Part shown: in pieces, positions 15,193 through 23,599 of the stretch
Numbering within the stretch: the stretch's first letter is position 1
How the letters are laid out: each line of letters opens with the position of its first letter
Assembly: GCA_963818205.1 (NCBI GenBank)
Contig: CAWFRG010000009.1
Location: forward strand, 310,001-374,000
Origin: CAVVYV01 sp963818205
GTDB lineage: Bacteria > Actinomycetota > Thermoleophilia > Solirubrobacterales > 70-9
DNA: 64,000 bases
Direction of reading: 5' to 3'
Notes under the pieces: generated by a model
Seen by the model: the letters and a program-made list of their open reading frames with translations, nothing else
What the model was told of the DNA's origin: nothing
Databases searched by the model: none
Program-made: the position numbers and the translations under genes

Positions 15193-16481
15193 CCGGCGTT
15201 CTCCTCGTCGTCCTCTTTCTGTTGATCGCGATCAACGGGTTGTTCGTCGCTGCCGAGTTTGCTCTGGTCAGGGCAAGGCGTAGCCGGATCGAGCAGCTGG
15301 TGAGCGACGAGGCCCGCGGCGCGAGCGTCGCGCTGGAGGAACTCGAGCGGATCGACGAGTACCTCTCCGCCTGCCAGCTCGGGATCACGATGGCCTCGAT
15401 CGGGATCGGCTTCCTCGGCGAGCCGGCGGTCGCCAAGCTGATCGAGCCGGTATTCGGGGACCTCAGCCATGGCGTCGCCACCGCTATCTCGGTGGGACTC
15501 GCCTACGCGATTGTCACCGCGCTACACGTGGTGGTGGGTGAGCAGGCTCCGAAGCTGTTCGCGATCTCCCGGCCGGAGAACAGCCTGCGCTTCCTCGCCC
15601 GCCCCCTGCAGGTCTTCCGTCTGATCAGCGCACCGATCACGCTCGGGCTGACCGCGGCCGCCAACTGGATCGTCCGCCTCTTCGGAGTGCGGCCCGCCGA
15701 CCTCGGGGAGAGGCACACCACCTCCGAGGATCTCAAGGCGCTGATCTCGCAGTCGGCGGTCGGCGGCGACCTCGACCGGGGCGAGGCGGTGATGCTGGGC
15801 GGCGTCTTCCATCTGCACGAGCAGGAGGCGCGCGAGGTGATGACGCCAATCCCGGCGGTGGTCACGGTCGACTACTCCTCGAACGTCTCGGACGCGCTCA
15901 ACCTGTGCATCTCCTCGGGGCACAACCGCCTGGTCGTGGTGGAGGACGGAAACGCGGACCGGGTGCGGGGCATCGTTCACGCGCTGCGCCTGGTACGTCT
16001 GATGATGGCCGAGGGGCCAGAGGCGAAGATCGACAGCGCGGTTCGCGACGCCCTGATCGTCCCGGAGACCAAGCCCCTCGACGACCTGCTCACCGAGCTC
16101 CAGCGCCAGCGCTCCTCGATCGGAGTGGTGGTCGACGAGTACGGCCGTACGGTCGGGATCGTCACCGTCGAGGACATCCTCGAGGAGGTCGTGGGGGAGA
16201 TCGAGGACGAGACCGATCCACTGGCGGGCTCGCTGCGCCAGCTCACCAATGGCGACTGGTACGTCCGCGGCCACGTCTCGCTCGGTGATCTCGCGGACCG
16301 CGGAATCGAGCTTCCGGTCGACACCGACACCTACAACTCGATCGGCGGCTACGTCTTCGGCGAGCTCGGGCGGCTGCCGAAGCGGGGCGACGTGATCAGC
16401 GCAGACGGTTTCGAGATCCGGGTCGAGTCGGTGCGCGAGAACCGCATCGATGCCGTTCGGATCCACCCTGCAACCTCCTAG
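15189..16481 (+). CDS. CorC/HlyC (CNNM) family transporter with CBS pair
   Basis: 430 residues. An N-terminal DUF21 membrane domain (three to four helices; INGLFVAAEFALVRARRSRIEQL is the family signature) is followed by two CBS domains (VMTPIPAVVTVDY and SIGVVVDEYGRTVGIVTVEDILEEVVGEI) and a C-terminal CorC/HlyC FAD-like domain. These proteins are linked to Mg2+/Co2+ efflux and to haemolysin C-type annotations. GGGAGGAG precedes the ATG. Confidence 0.92.
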   Translation: MTGVLLVVLFLLIAINGLFVAAEFALVRARRSRIEQLVSDEARGASVALEELERIDEYLSACQLGITMASIGIGFLGEPAVAKLIEPVFGDLSHGVATAISVGLAYAIVTALHVVVGEQAPKLFAISRPENSLRFLARPLQVFRLISAPITLGLTAAANWIVRLFGVRPADLGERHTTSEDLKALISQSAVGGDLDRGEAVMLGGVFHLHEQEAREVMTPIPAVVTVDYSSNVSDALNLCISSGHNRLVVVEDGNADRVRGIVHALRLVRLMMAEGPEAKIDSAVRDALIVPETKPLDDLLTELQRQRSSIGVVVDEYGRTVGIVTVEDILEEVVGEIEDETDPLAGSLRQLTNGDWYVRGHVSLGDLADRGIELPVDTDTYNSIGGYVFGELGRLPKRGDVISADGFEIRVESVRENRIDAVRIHPATS

Positions 16482-16574
16482 ACGGCCGTTAGCAGGGCTT
16501 TTCCCTTCCGTCCGTTTACGGCACTAGCTTGCCCGCAATCGGGTCCGCCTGGGACTCGCTCCGAGGAGGCCGCG

Positions 16575-16801
16575 ATGTGGGTCGTTCGGCTCAGCGATAA
16601 GCAGCTCGAGGTGGTTAGGGCGGTGCTCCGCTCGGAGGAGCATCGGGGGCCGGCGCTCGAGGGAGCGCTCGAGGCGCTCGACCTCGCCCGCTGGGACGAT
16701 CTCCCCGAGGCGCAGCTGCCCTGGACCGAGGTCGAGACCGAGGCCGACAAGCAGGGGGTCTCCGAGGCCGACGTGATCTGGGATCGTTGCGGGCGCCATG
16801 A
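16575..16801 (+). CDS. Small hypothetical protein before the M28 peptidase
   Basis: The frame from ATG 16575 (WVVRLSDKQLEVVRAVLRSE, then ALDLARWDDLPEAQLPW) looks like a real acidic helical protein of about 70-75 residues. The open frame itself continues far into the next gene, which is implausible. A stop in another frame (TGA 16799-16801) overlaps the peptidase ATG as ATGA, so I suspect an indel between about 16740 and 16790 and give that end. I do not recognise the family. Confidence 0.45.
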
Positions 16802-17738
16802 GGAGCCCGCCGTCCCCCCGATCCGCGCCCGCGCCCGGCGCCCCCAGCGTAAGGGCAAGGCGGCCCGGACAAGCGCGCGGCTTAGCGCCGCGCTGCTCGG
16901 CGCTCGCGCTGGCGGTCCTCGCCGGCGTTGGGTGTGGGTCGGACGACTCCAGCCCGGACCGGTTCGACTCCGCGCGCGCCTTCGAGCTGATCGAGCGGCA
17001 GGTCGCCTTTGGGCCCCGACCCGCCGGCTCGGAGGCGTCGCAGGCTGCTCGGTCGTCAGCTGCGGCGCGAGCTGCCCAACTTCCAGGTGCAGCCGCTCGC
17101 CGGCGGGCTGCTGAATCTGATCAGCGTCATTCCCGGGCGAGCAACCCGCGATCGTCGTCGGTGCGCACTACGACACCGAGGCGACCATCCCCGACTTCGT
17201 CGGCGCCAACGACGGGGCCGCCGGCACCGCCGCCGTCGTCGAGCTCGCGAAGGTCCTCCCCGGGTTCCTGCCGGAGGACCATCGGGAGATCCGCCTCGTC
17301 CTCTTCGACGGCGAGGAAGAGCCCGCAGGCTGCCCGGAGGTGCGCTTCCTACAGTGCGCGCTTCGGGGCTCGAAGGCCTACGTCGCCGCTCACCCGGGGG
17401 AGACCGGGGAGATGATCCTGCTCGACTACATCGCCAACAAGGGCCTCCAGATTCCCCGGGAGCAGAACAGCGATCCGGCGCTCTGGTCGCGGCTCCGTGA
17501 GGCGGCCGCCGAGGTCGGCGCCGAGAGCTACTTCCCCGACGCAGACCAGCCGCCGATCATCGACGACCACACCCCCTTCATCCAGGCCGGGGTCCCGTCG
17601 ATCGACCTGATCGACTTCTCCTATCTGTACGCCGATACCGCTCAGGACACCGTCGACAAGCTCGATCCCGCTGCCCTCGATGCGGTCGGGGAGACCGTCG
17701 CGGAGCTGGTCATCACCCTGAGCGAGCCGGCTCAGTAG
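16798..17738 (+). CDS. M28 family zinc aminopeptidase (glutaminyl-cyclase-like), frameshifted
   Basis: Three frames join into one secreted enzyme. Frame 1 gives a signal sequence with possible lipobox (LAVLAGVGC) and FELIERQVAFGPRPAGSEAS. Frame 2, from about 17040, gives RLLGRQLRRELPNFQVQPLAG. Frame 0, from about 17136, gives GAHYDTEAT (zinc His), DFVGANDGAAGTAAV (bridging Asp), VLFDGEEEPAGC (catalytic Glu pair), and IIDDHTPFIQAGVPSIDLIDF (last zinc His). Each break is mended by removing one base. It would be anchored outside the membrane and cleave, or cyclise, peptide N-termini. Confidence 0.82.
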
Positions 17739-18556
17739 CTGAAGAAGCCCTCGCCCGACTTGCGGCCGAGCTTGCCCTCGCTGAGCAGACTGGTCAGGCG
17801 CCCGGGTGGGCGGTGGTGCTCCTCGCCGCTGTCGGCGTATAGCGCCTCGCCGATCGCCACCGCGACGTCGACCCCGACCAGGTCGATCAGCGCCAGCGGC
17901 CCCATCGGGTAGCCGGCGCCGAGGGTCATGCAGCGGTCGACCTCCTCCGCCTTCATCCCGGTCTGCTCGAGCAGCCGCACCGCGTCGAAGAGATAGGGGA
18001 AGAGCAGCCGGTTGACGACGTAGGCAGGCTCATCGGGGACCTCGACCACCGTCTTCCCGAACCCCTCGCACCAGGCGCGGGCCCGCGCCCCGATTCCCTC
18101 GCGGGCGGCGCTCGGGAGGCAGAGCTCGATCAGCTCCATCCTCACCACCGGGTTGAAGGGGTGGAGCCCGAAGACGCGATCGGGGTGGCCGCTGCGCGAG
18201 CCGAGCTCGGCGAGCGGCAGCGCCGAGGTCGTCGTCGCGAGGTCCGCATCGGGGCAGGTCTCGCCGAGGGTCTTCAGCAGCTCGGCCTTCGGCTCGAGCT
18301 CCTCGACGATCGACTCGATCGCCAGATCGCTCGATTCGAGGTCGGCAGTCTCGGTGGTCACCTTGATCCGCCTCGGGTCCGCGTCGTCGACCTTGGCGGA
18401 GAGCGAGGTCGCCCGCTCCTCGGCCCGCCAGGCGGAGGCATCGGAGCGCGCCAGCAGCATCACCTTCGAGCTGGCGCTCGCGCAGGCGGCCAGCCCGCAG
18501 GCGATCGTCCCGCTCCCGGCGATCGCCGGCCGCTCGTATGTCTCCGCGCCCACCAC
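17732..18556 (-). CDS. 3-hydroxyacyl-CoA (3-hydroxybutyryl-CoA) dehydrogenase
   Basis: 274 residues. The N-terminal Rossmann fold begins AIAGSGTIACGLA, followed by ESIVEEL, ATTTSALPLAEL, and FGLHPFNPVVRMELIEL with the catalytic His. The C-terminal dimer domain has AYVVNRLLFPYLFDAVRLLEQ and GAGYPMGPLALIDLVGVDV. It oxidises L-3-hydroxyacyl-CoA with NAD+ in beta-oxidation or butyrate metabolism. It ends 7 bases inside the opposing M28 peptidase gene and is divergent from the thiolase gene, with an operator between them. Confidence 0.9.
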   Translation of the reverse strand: MVGAETYERPAIAGSGTIACGLAACASASSKVMLLARSDASAWRAEERATSLSAKVDDADPRRIKVTTETADLESSDLAIESIVEELEPKAELLKTLGETCPDADLATTTSALPLAELGSRSGHPDRVFGLHPFNPVVRMELIELCLPSAAREGIGARARAWCEGFGKTVVEVPDEPAYVVNRLLFPYLFDAVRLLEQTGMKAEEVDRCMTLGAGYPMGPLALIDLVGVDVAVAIGEALYADSGEEHHRPPGRLTSLLSEGKLGRKSGEGFFSY

Positions 18557-18653
18557 CGGCCGAGTTGTCTATCACGCTAGGCATTCCGGCTAGCCGTCAT
18601 CGCCCCGCGAAAGCCGAGTTAGGGGTAACCTCGCCGCGAGAGGAAGGCCCTGG

Positions 18654-18669
18654 TTGACTCGCCAGTCAA
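18654..18669. promoter_or_regulatory. Operator upstream of thiolase: TTGACT-CGCC-AGTCAA
   Basis: A perfect 6-bp inverted repeat with a 4-base centre, lying 60 bp before the thiolase GTG and about 100 bp before the divergent dehydrogenase start. The core TGACTNNCCAGTCA recurs at 23547 before the acyl-CoA dehydrogenase gene. The form fits a TetR-family repressor of fatty-acid breakdown; no such gene is in the window. Confidence 0.6.
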
Positions 18670-18729
18670 TTGGGTATGCTCTGTTGGCCAGCTTGGTTGC
18701 ATCAAACAACTGACTCAGGAGGCGAAGAC

Positions 18730-19917
18730 GTGGCTGAGAACGGGAACTTCCAGGGCCGTGAGGTGGTGATCGTGGAGGCGGCTCGGACGCCCGTCGGCCG
18801 CGGCCACGAGGAGAAGGGCTACTACAAGGACACCCATCCCTCGAACCTTCTGGCGAAGACCTACTCGACCGTGATCGAGCGGGCCGGCATCGATCCCTCC
18901 GAGGTCGAGGACGTGGTCGCCGGCTGTGTCCAGCAGTTCGGCGAGCAGGGCATCAACATCGCCCGCAACGCTTGGCTCGAGGCCGGACTGCCGGTCGAGA
19001 CCCCCGCGACCACCGTCGACCGCCAGTGCGGCTCGGCCCAGCAAGCCGTCAACTTCGCCGCCGCGCTGATCGCTTCCGGCGTCCACGACGTCGCGATCGG
19101 CGGCGGCGTCGAGCACATGGGCCACATCTCCTTCGCCGACTCGTTGGAGGTGATGAAGGAGCACGGGATGGCCTTCTCGCCCGAGTTGATGAAGCGCTAC
19201 AACCTCGTCCCCCAGGGCATCTCGGCCGAGATGATCGCCGACAAATGGGAGATCCCCCGCTCGGAGCTCGACGAGATCGGCCTCCGCTCTCACACGCTGG
19301 CCCATCAGGCGACCGAGGAGGGCCGCTTCGAGCGCGAGATGATCCCCTGGAAGTCGAACGGCGACACCTACGTCACCGACCAGGGCATCCGCCCGCCGAC
19401 GGAGGACAGCCTCGAGAAGCTCGCCTCGCTGAAGCCGGCGTTCAAGGAGGACGGCAAGATCACCGCCGGCAACTCCTCGCAGGTCTCGGACGGCGCCGCC
19501 GCGGTGCTGCTGATGACCCGCGAGAAGGCCGACAAGCTCGGCCTGAAGCCCCGCGCCCGGCTCGTCGACCAGACCACGGTCGGGGTCGACCCGGTGCTCA
19601 TGCTCACCGGCCCGATCCCCGCGACCAGGAAGATCCTCGAGCGCAACGGGATGAAGATGGACGACATCGACCTGATCGAGATCAATGAGGCCTTCGCCTC
19701 GGTGGTCGCGGCCTGGCGGCGAGAGCTGGAGCCCGACATGGACCGGGTCAACGTCAACGGCGGCGCGATCGCGATCGGCCACCCGCTCGGCTCGACCGGC
19801 GCCCGGCTGATCACCACCCTGCTCCACGAGCTGGAGCGCTCCGACAAGGAGACGGGCCTGGTGACGATGTGCTGCGGCGGCGGACTTGGCACCGGCACCC
19901 TGATCCAGCGGGTCTGA
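18730..19917 (+). CDS. Acetyl-CoA C-acyltransferase (thiolase)
   Basis: 395 residues. The acylated Cys is in DRQCGSAQQAVNFAA; the other active-site parts are GGGVEHMG, INEAFASVV, NVNGGAIAIGHPLGSTGAR (His) and MCCGGGLGTGTLIQ (second Cys). It thiolytically cleaves 3-ketoacyl-CoA. I chose GTG 18730 because AGGAGG lies 7 bases upstream; the longer ORF from 18670 would begin at the end of the operator. Divergent from the 3-hydroxyacyl-CoA dehydrogenase, which acts one step earlier. Confidence 0.94.
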   Translation: MAENGNFQGREVVIVEAARTPVGRGHEEKGYYKDTHPSNLLAKTYSTVIERAGIDPSEVEDVVAGCVQQFGEQGINIARNAWLEAGLPVETPATTVDRQCGSAQQAVNFAAALIASGVHDVAIGGGVEHMGHISFADSLEVMKEHGMAFSPELMKRYNLVPQGISAEMIADKWEIPRSELDEIGLRSHTLAHQATEEGRFEREMIPWKSNGDTYVTDQGIRPPTEDSLEKLASLKPAFKEDGKITAGNSSQVSDGAAAVLLMTREKADKLGLKPRARLVDQTTVGVDPVLMLTGPIPATRKILERNGMKMDDIDLIEINEAFASVVAAWRRELEPDMDRVNVNGGAIAIGHPLGSTGARLITTLLHELERSDKETGLVTMCCGGGLGTGTLIQRV

Positions 19918-19940
19918 GTCGTCTCCCCATAGCGGCGCTC

Positions 19941-20453
19941 GTGCCATTCCTGCTGGTTGGGGGAGTGGCAGTTGCCGGCTGCGGCGGTGACGACCCCGGT
20001 GGCGACGCCGACCGGGTGATGACCTCGGGACCGCTGGTCCCGAGCAAGCGCGATTACATCTCACAGGCCGACGGCCTCTGCGCGTTCTATGAGACCCGTG
20101 TCGAGGAGCTCGGAAAGGAGCGCTTCGGACTGAACGCCAAGGACTTCAAGGTGCTGCCCTCCGGGCAGATCGTCTTCAGGGCGGGACACCGCCCCGGCGA
20201 CGCCGCGATCGAGGACTTCGTCCTCGGCACCGCCGTCCCCAACCTGCGGGAGGAGCTGGACGAGGTCCGGGCGATCACCTCTCCCGCCGGCGACCAGGCC
20301 GAGGTCGCGGCAATCTACGACGCCGCGTCCCGGGCCGTCGATCGTCTCGAGGCCGACCCGGCCACCTTCGCCGACGATGCGGCGGTGCGGAGGCTGTTCG
20401 CGGACGCTCGGAGGACCGGCCGCCGCTACGGGCTCCAGGAGTGCGGACTGTGA
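19941..20453 (+). CDS. Hypothetical lipoprotein
   Basis: About 170 residues. From GTG 19941 the N-terminus is a short lipoprotein signal (PFLLVGGVAVAGC) with the lipid Cys near residue 15. The mature part is helical and acidic (ADGLCAFYETRVEELGKERFG, then NLREELDEVRAITSP) and ends with a pair of cysteines overall. The same layout occurs in many uncharacterised actinobacterial lipoproteins. The stop overlaps the next gene's GTG by three bases. Confidence 0.7.
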   Translation: MPFLLVGGVAVAGCGGDDPGGDADRVMTSGPLVPSKRDYISQADGLCAFYETRVEELGKERFGLNAKDFKVLPSGQIVFRAGHRPGDAAIEDFVLGTAVPNLREELDEVRAITSPAGDQAEVAAIYDAASRAVDRLEADPATFADDAAVRRLFADARRTGRRYGLQECGL

Positions 20454-21079
20454 GCCCACGCTGGACCGCCGACGACCGCGAGCTGATGAAGGCCGACAAG
20501 GTGCTCCGTCGGCTGATGGAGGAGGGGGGGCCGATCGACCCGAAGATGGACCGGCGCGGCAGCCGCCCCAACGCCTACGAGGCGCTCGCCCGAGCGATCG
20601 TCGGCCAGCAGCTCTCGACCAGGGCCGCCGAATCGATCTGGAGCAAGCTGATCGCGCTGTTTGATGATCAGACCCCGGAGCCGGAGGCTTTGCTGCGCCG
20701 CAGGCCCGCCACCCTGCGCAAGGCCGGGCTTTCCAACGCGAAGGTGGAGTTCCTGCGCGACCTCGCCCGCCGCGTCGAAGACGGCCGCCTCGACTTGAAG
20801 CGCTTGAGCAAGCTCTCCGACGAGGACATCACCGCCGAGCTCCTCGAGGTGAAGGGGATCGGCCGCTGGACCGCCGAGATGTTCCTGATCTTTCACCTGG
20901 GGCGCCCAGACGTCGCCGCGGTCGGGGACCTAGGCATCCGGCGCGCGGTGCAGATCGCCTACGGGATGGACGAGCTTCCGGGTCCCGAGGACCTCGATCG
21001 GATCGCGGAGAAATGGCGCCCGCACCGGACGCTCGCCTCCCTGTACCTATGGCGCTCGCTCGCCAACACGCCAGGTTAG
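20450..21079 (+). CDS. DNA-3-methyladenine glycosylase II, AlkA type
   Basis: About 209 residues of the HhH-GPD superfamily. The helix-hairpin-helix reads LLEVKGIGRWTAEMFLIF and the catalytic Asp is in VAAVGDLGIRRAV. YEALARAIVGQQLSTRAAESIW is the family N-terminal signature. It removes alkylated bases to start base-excision repair. I use GTG 20450, which overlaps the previous stop; GTG 20441 is the alternative. No iron-sulphur cysteines are present, as expected for AlkA. Confidence 0.9.
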   Translation: MSPRWTADDRELMKADKVLRRLMEEGGPIDPKMDRRGSRPNAYEALARAIVGQQLSTRAAESIWSKLIALFDDQTPEPEALLRRRPATLRKAGLSNAKVEFLRDLARRVEDGRLDLKRLSKLSDEDITAELLEVKGIGRWTAEMFLIFHLGRPDVAAVGDLGIRRAVQIAYGMDELPGPEDLDRIAEKWRPHRTLASLYLWRSLANTPG

Positions 21080-21168
21080 GTTCCCGCCGTGGCCGCCCCA
21101 GGACAAACGGGTCGCCCCTCCGCGGCCGCTTCCGGCTCGGCCTCGGCGCCGGGGTGAAGCGGCTGCAG

Positions 21169-21834
21169 CTAGACGCCGAGCCGCTTGGCGAGGGCCTCGA
21201 TCCCGGCCGGGCCTCGGATCGCCGGGCCGTGCCCCGAGAGGGTGATCTCCGGGCGGAGCTCGGCCAGCTTGCGAACCGAACGGCAAGCCTCGTCGAGATC
21301 GGCGTTCAGGTCCCGCGGCATCAGATCGAGCCGGGCGCGGGTGGTCACGAAGCTCAAGTTGCGAACGGTGTCCCCGCAGATCGCGACGCGATCCGCCTCG
21401 CGCCAATACACGACCTCGCCGGGGGCGTGGCCCGGTGTGTGGACCACCCGGAAGTCCCCGACCTGGTCTCCTTCCCGGAGCACCCGATCCACCTTGTGTG
21501 GGGGGCCCTCCCACATCCGCGCGTAGATCTTCGCGATCGGATGGTCGGAGGCCCTCACCGGCCGCCGTCCCTCCATCGCGTCGAGGTCGGCCTCGTGGCA
21601 GGCGAGCGGAATCCCGCGCTCCTCGCAAACCGCGTGCGCCGATCCCTGATGGTCCGGATGAACGTGGGTGAGGGCGAGCAGGGAGAGGTCACGGTCCGCG
21701 GTCTGCTTGAGGATGCGGCGCCGATCCCAGGTGCGGCCGGCGTCGATGAGGACGTCGCCGGCGAGGTAGACGTTGATCACCGGCCTCGGTGGGAACTCCG
21801 AGAGTCGCCAGACGCCTTCCGCGACCTCCTTCAC
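21169..21834 (-). CDS. MBL-fold metallohydrolase
   Basis: About 221 residues. THVHPDHQGSA is the metal-binding HxHxDH motif, followed by HTPGHAPGEVVYW, ICGDTV and a final SGHGP. Resembles glyoxalase II-like and hydroxyacylglutathione hydrolase-like enzymes, but the substrate is not predictable. The GTG at 21834 fits the family start VAEGVWRLSEFP; the open frame continues upstream into the preceding small gene. Possibly cotranscribed with the two genes upstream on the minus strand. Confidence 0.88.
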   Translation of the reverse strand: MKEVAEGVWRLSEFPPRPVINVYLAGDVLIDAGRTWDRRRILKQTADRDLSLLALTHVHPDHQGSAHAVCEERGIPLACHEADLDAMEGRRPVRASDHPIAKIYARMWEGPPHKVDRVLREGDQVGDFRVVHTPGHAPGEVVYWREADRVAICGDTVRNLSFVTTRARLDLMPRDLNADLDEACRSVRKLAELRPEITLSGHGPAIRGPAGIEALAKRLGV

Positions 21835-21859
21835 AGGTGCGACTCCATCCGATCCAGGT

Positions 21860-22108
21860 TCAGTGCTCGGCCCCCGTGCCGCTGCGAGGCTCGCCGCTGT
21901 GCTGGGCGAGGTCCTCCAGCCGCGCGATCTGCCGCTCGCCCTCCGCGCGGACGGGGTCACCCTCGGGGAGCGACTGGATCAGGCGCTCAACTCGATCCCG
22001 GATCTGGAGGGCGAAATGCGGGGTGGCCGGGCCAGCGAGGGCGCGGATGTCCTCGACCATGACCGGTCGTCTCGGCGCCAGCCGGTCGGGGCGCTCCGCC
22101 TCGCTCAT
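21860..22108 (-). CDS. Small hypothetical protein, 82 residues
   Basis: Short charged helical protein (EDIRALAGPATPHFALQIRDRVERLIQSL). Its ATG overlaps the stop of the upstream CW_binding_2 gene by four bases, and the MBL gene follows after 25 bases, so it lies in a three-gene minus-strand operon. I do not recognise the family. Confidence 0.6.
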   Translation of the reverse strand: MSEAERPDRLAPRRPVMVEDIRALAGPATPHFALQIRDRVERLIQSLPEGDPVRAEGERQIARLEDLAQHSGEPRSGTGAEH

Positions 22109-23442
22109 TTCGCGCCCATCTTCGCGCCGGGCGGGGGAATCTCGGGCTCATTGTCGGCCGGGGGAGGGGCGACGCCGGTGCCGCCCAGGCCCGTGCCGCG
22201 ACCGATCGGCGCCAGCTCGGCGAGCTCGTCGATCTCCGCCTGCACGCGCGCCCCGATCTGGGAGGCGTCGCCGATCAGCCAGATGTGGTTGTACACGGCG
22301 CGGGTTGGGTCTTTTTCGTATCCGGGCTTGATGTCGAGAAGGAAGCTTCTCAGGTCGGTGGGAAGCGCATCAGCGGTGTCGGTGACCAACAGGGGGCCCC
22401 ACTTGCCGCTGGCGGAGAGCGTCGCGGCCGCGGCGGCGTCGAGCGGCCGCGAGCTGTTGGCGAGCACCAGCCCGTGCCCCGGGTCGTTGATGTTCCAGCC
22501 GAAGGAGGAGTCGGTGTAGCGGGCGAAGGCGATCGCGTTGGCGACCGGGTTCTCCCCGCCGACCCGCTGGATCCCGGGCGAGACCCGCTCCATCTCCCGC
22601 ACAGCCTCGTCGGAGATCACCGACTGAGGGCCGAGGACGTAGACGGGAACCCCGCGGTGGCGGCGAAGGGCGTCGATGGTCGCCCCGGGCACCTCGTCTG
22701 CGCCGCTGAACAGCACCGGGTCTCCGGAGCGCGCCGCCCAGGCGGCGGCAGGCATCGCATACGAGGACTTCTCCGAACTGGCGACGACGATGTGCGCGGG
22801 CTCGCCGCCGAGCAGGCGCCCGCGCAGCTTGTCGATCGAGTCGGCAACTTCGGCCGGCGAGGACCCCCGCAGCTCCTCTGACCGCAGGTCCGGGGGAGCG
22901 GCCGCGCCGCCGACCCGGTAGACGGCGACGTCGGCCGGGCCGGAACCGCCTCGCGGCTGGAGCTGGGCGAGGGCCTGCCCGGTCGCGTCGGGGACGCCGC
23001 CGCGATCCCCGATCAGCACCGGCGCACGCAGCGGCGGGCCCGCCAGCACCGCCGCGGCGACGCCGGCCTGCCAGTTGCCGTCGGCAACCAGCACCGCGGC
23101 CTCGATCGGCTGGGCGTCCGGGGCCGGGGGATGGGTGGCAAGCGCGGTGGCGGCGGCATCGGCGACCGCGTCGGGGCCACCGACGCGGGTGGTGTTGCGG
23201 GTCGCGACCAGCGGGAAGCCCAGGGTCCCCACCGGCGCTTCCTCAGGATCGTCGGAGGCGACCGCGACCGTGACCACCCGTGTCTCGCCCTCGGTCTCGC
23301 CGCCGCCCGAGAGGACCACGACCAGGGCGACGACCACGATCGCGGCGGCGACCCCAACGGCGATCAGCACCCGCCGGTCGGCCCGGGCGGGCAGGTCACG
23401 CAGCGATTCGATCGCTCTCTCGATGAAGGTGGGCAGACGCAC
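22105..23442 (-). CDS. Membrane-anchored CW_binding_2 (cell wall-binding repeat) protein
   Basis: About 445 residues from GTG 23442 (RLPTFIERAIESLRDLPARADRR). One N-terminal membrane helix (VLIAVGVAAAIVVVALVVVL) is followed by repeated Rossmann-like units with the pattern PVLFSGADEVPGATIDALRR..VYVLGPQSVISDEAVREM..VQRVGGENPVANAIAFAR, the mark of the CW_binding_2 family. Such domains attach surface proteins to wall polymers. No enzymatic domain is visible. The longer ORF upstream overlaps the divergent promoter and operator of the acyl-CoA dehydrogenase gene, so I reject it. Confidence 0.82.
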   Translation of the reverse strand: MRLPTFIERAIESLRDLPARADRRVLIAVGVAAAIVVVALVVVLSGGGETEGETRVVTVAVASDDPEEAPVGTLGFPLVATRNTTRVGGPDAVADAAATALATHPPAPDAQPIEAAVLVADGNWQAGVAAAVLAGPPLRAPVLIGDRGGVPDATGQALAQLQPRGGSGPADVAVYRVGGAAAPPDLRSEELRGSSPAEVADSIDKLRGRLLGGEPAHIVVASSEKSSYAMPAAAWAARSGDPVLFSGADEVPGATIDALRRHRGVPVYVLGPQSVISDEAVREMERVSPGIQRVGGENPVANAIAFARYTDSSFGWNINDPGHGLVLANSSRPLDAAAAATLSASGKWGPLLVTDTADALPTDLRSFLLDIKPGYEKDPTRAVYNHIWLIGDASQIGARVQAEIDELAELAPIGRGTGLGGTGVAPPPADNEPEIPPPGAKMGAK

Positions 23443-23546
23443 GGCCGCAACGCTATCCGTCACGTGCGAGCAGCCAGCGGCTCGGTCGCCCGGACCGCGG
23501 TCGCGGTAGGTAGCAGGTTCCACTTTCGGCGGATCCGGTAAACTGG

Positions 23547-23562
23547 CTGACTGACCAGTCAG
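23547..23562. promoter_or_regulatory. Operator upstream of acyl-CoA dehydrogenase: CTGACTG-AC-CAGTCAG
   Basis: A perfect 16-bp palindrome 37 bases before the GTG of the acyl-CoA dehydrogenase. It shares the core TGACTNNCCAGTCA with the site at 18654 before the thiolase gene. Two functionally linked genes 5 kb apart thus carry the same symmetric site. Confidence 0.65.
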
Positions 23563-23599
23563 TCGGTAGCCGAAACGAGAGCGACCCAAGGAGGCGTCA

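Noticed and set aside
21104..21150. Fourth copy of the hairpin repeat
   Set aside because: Only about 15 bases at one end match well and the stem is imperfect; too weak to list as a copy.
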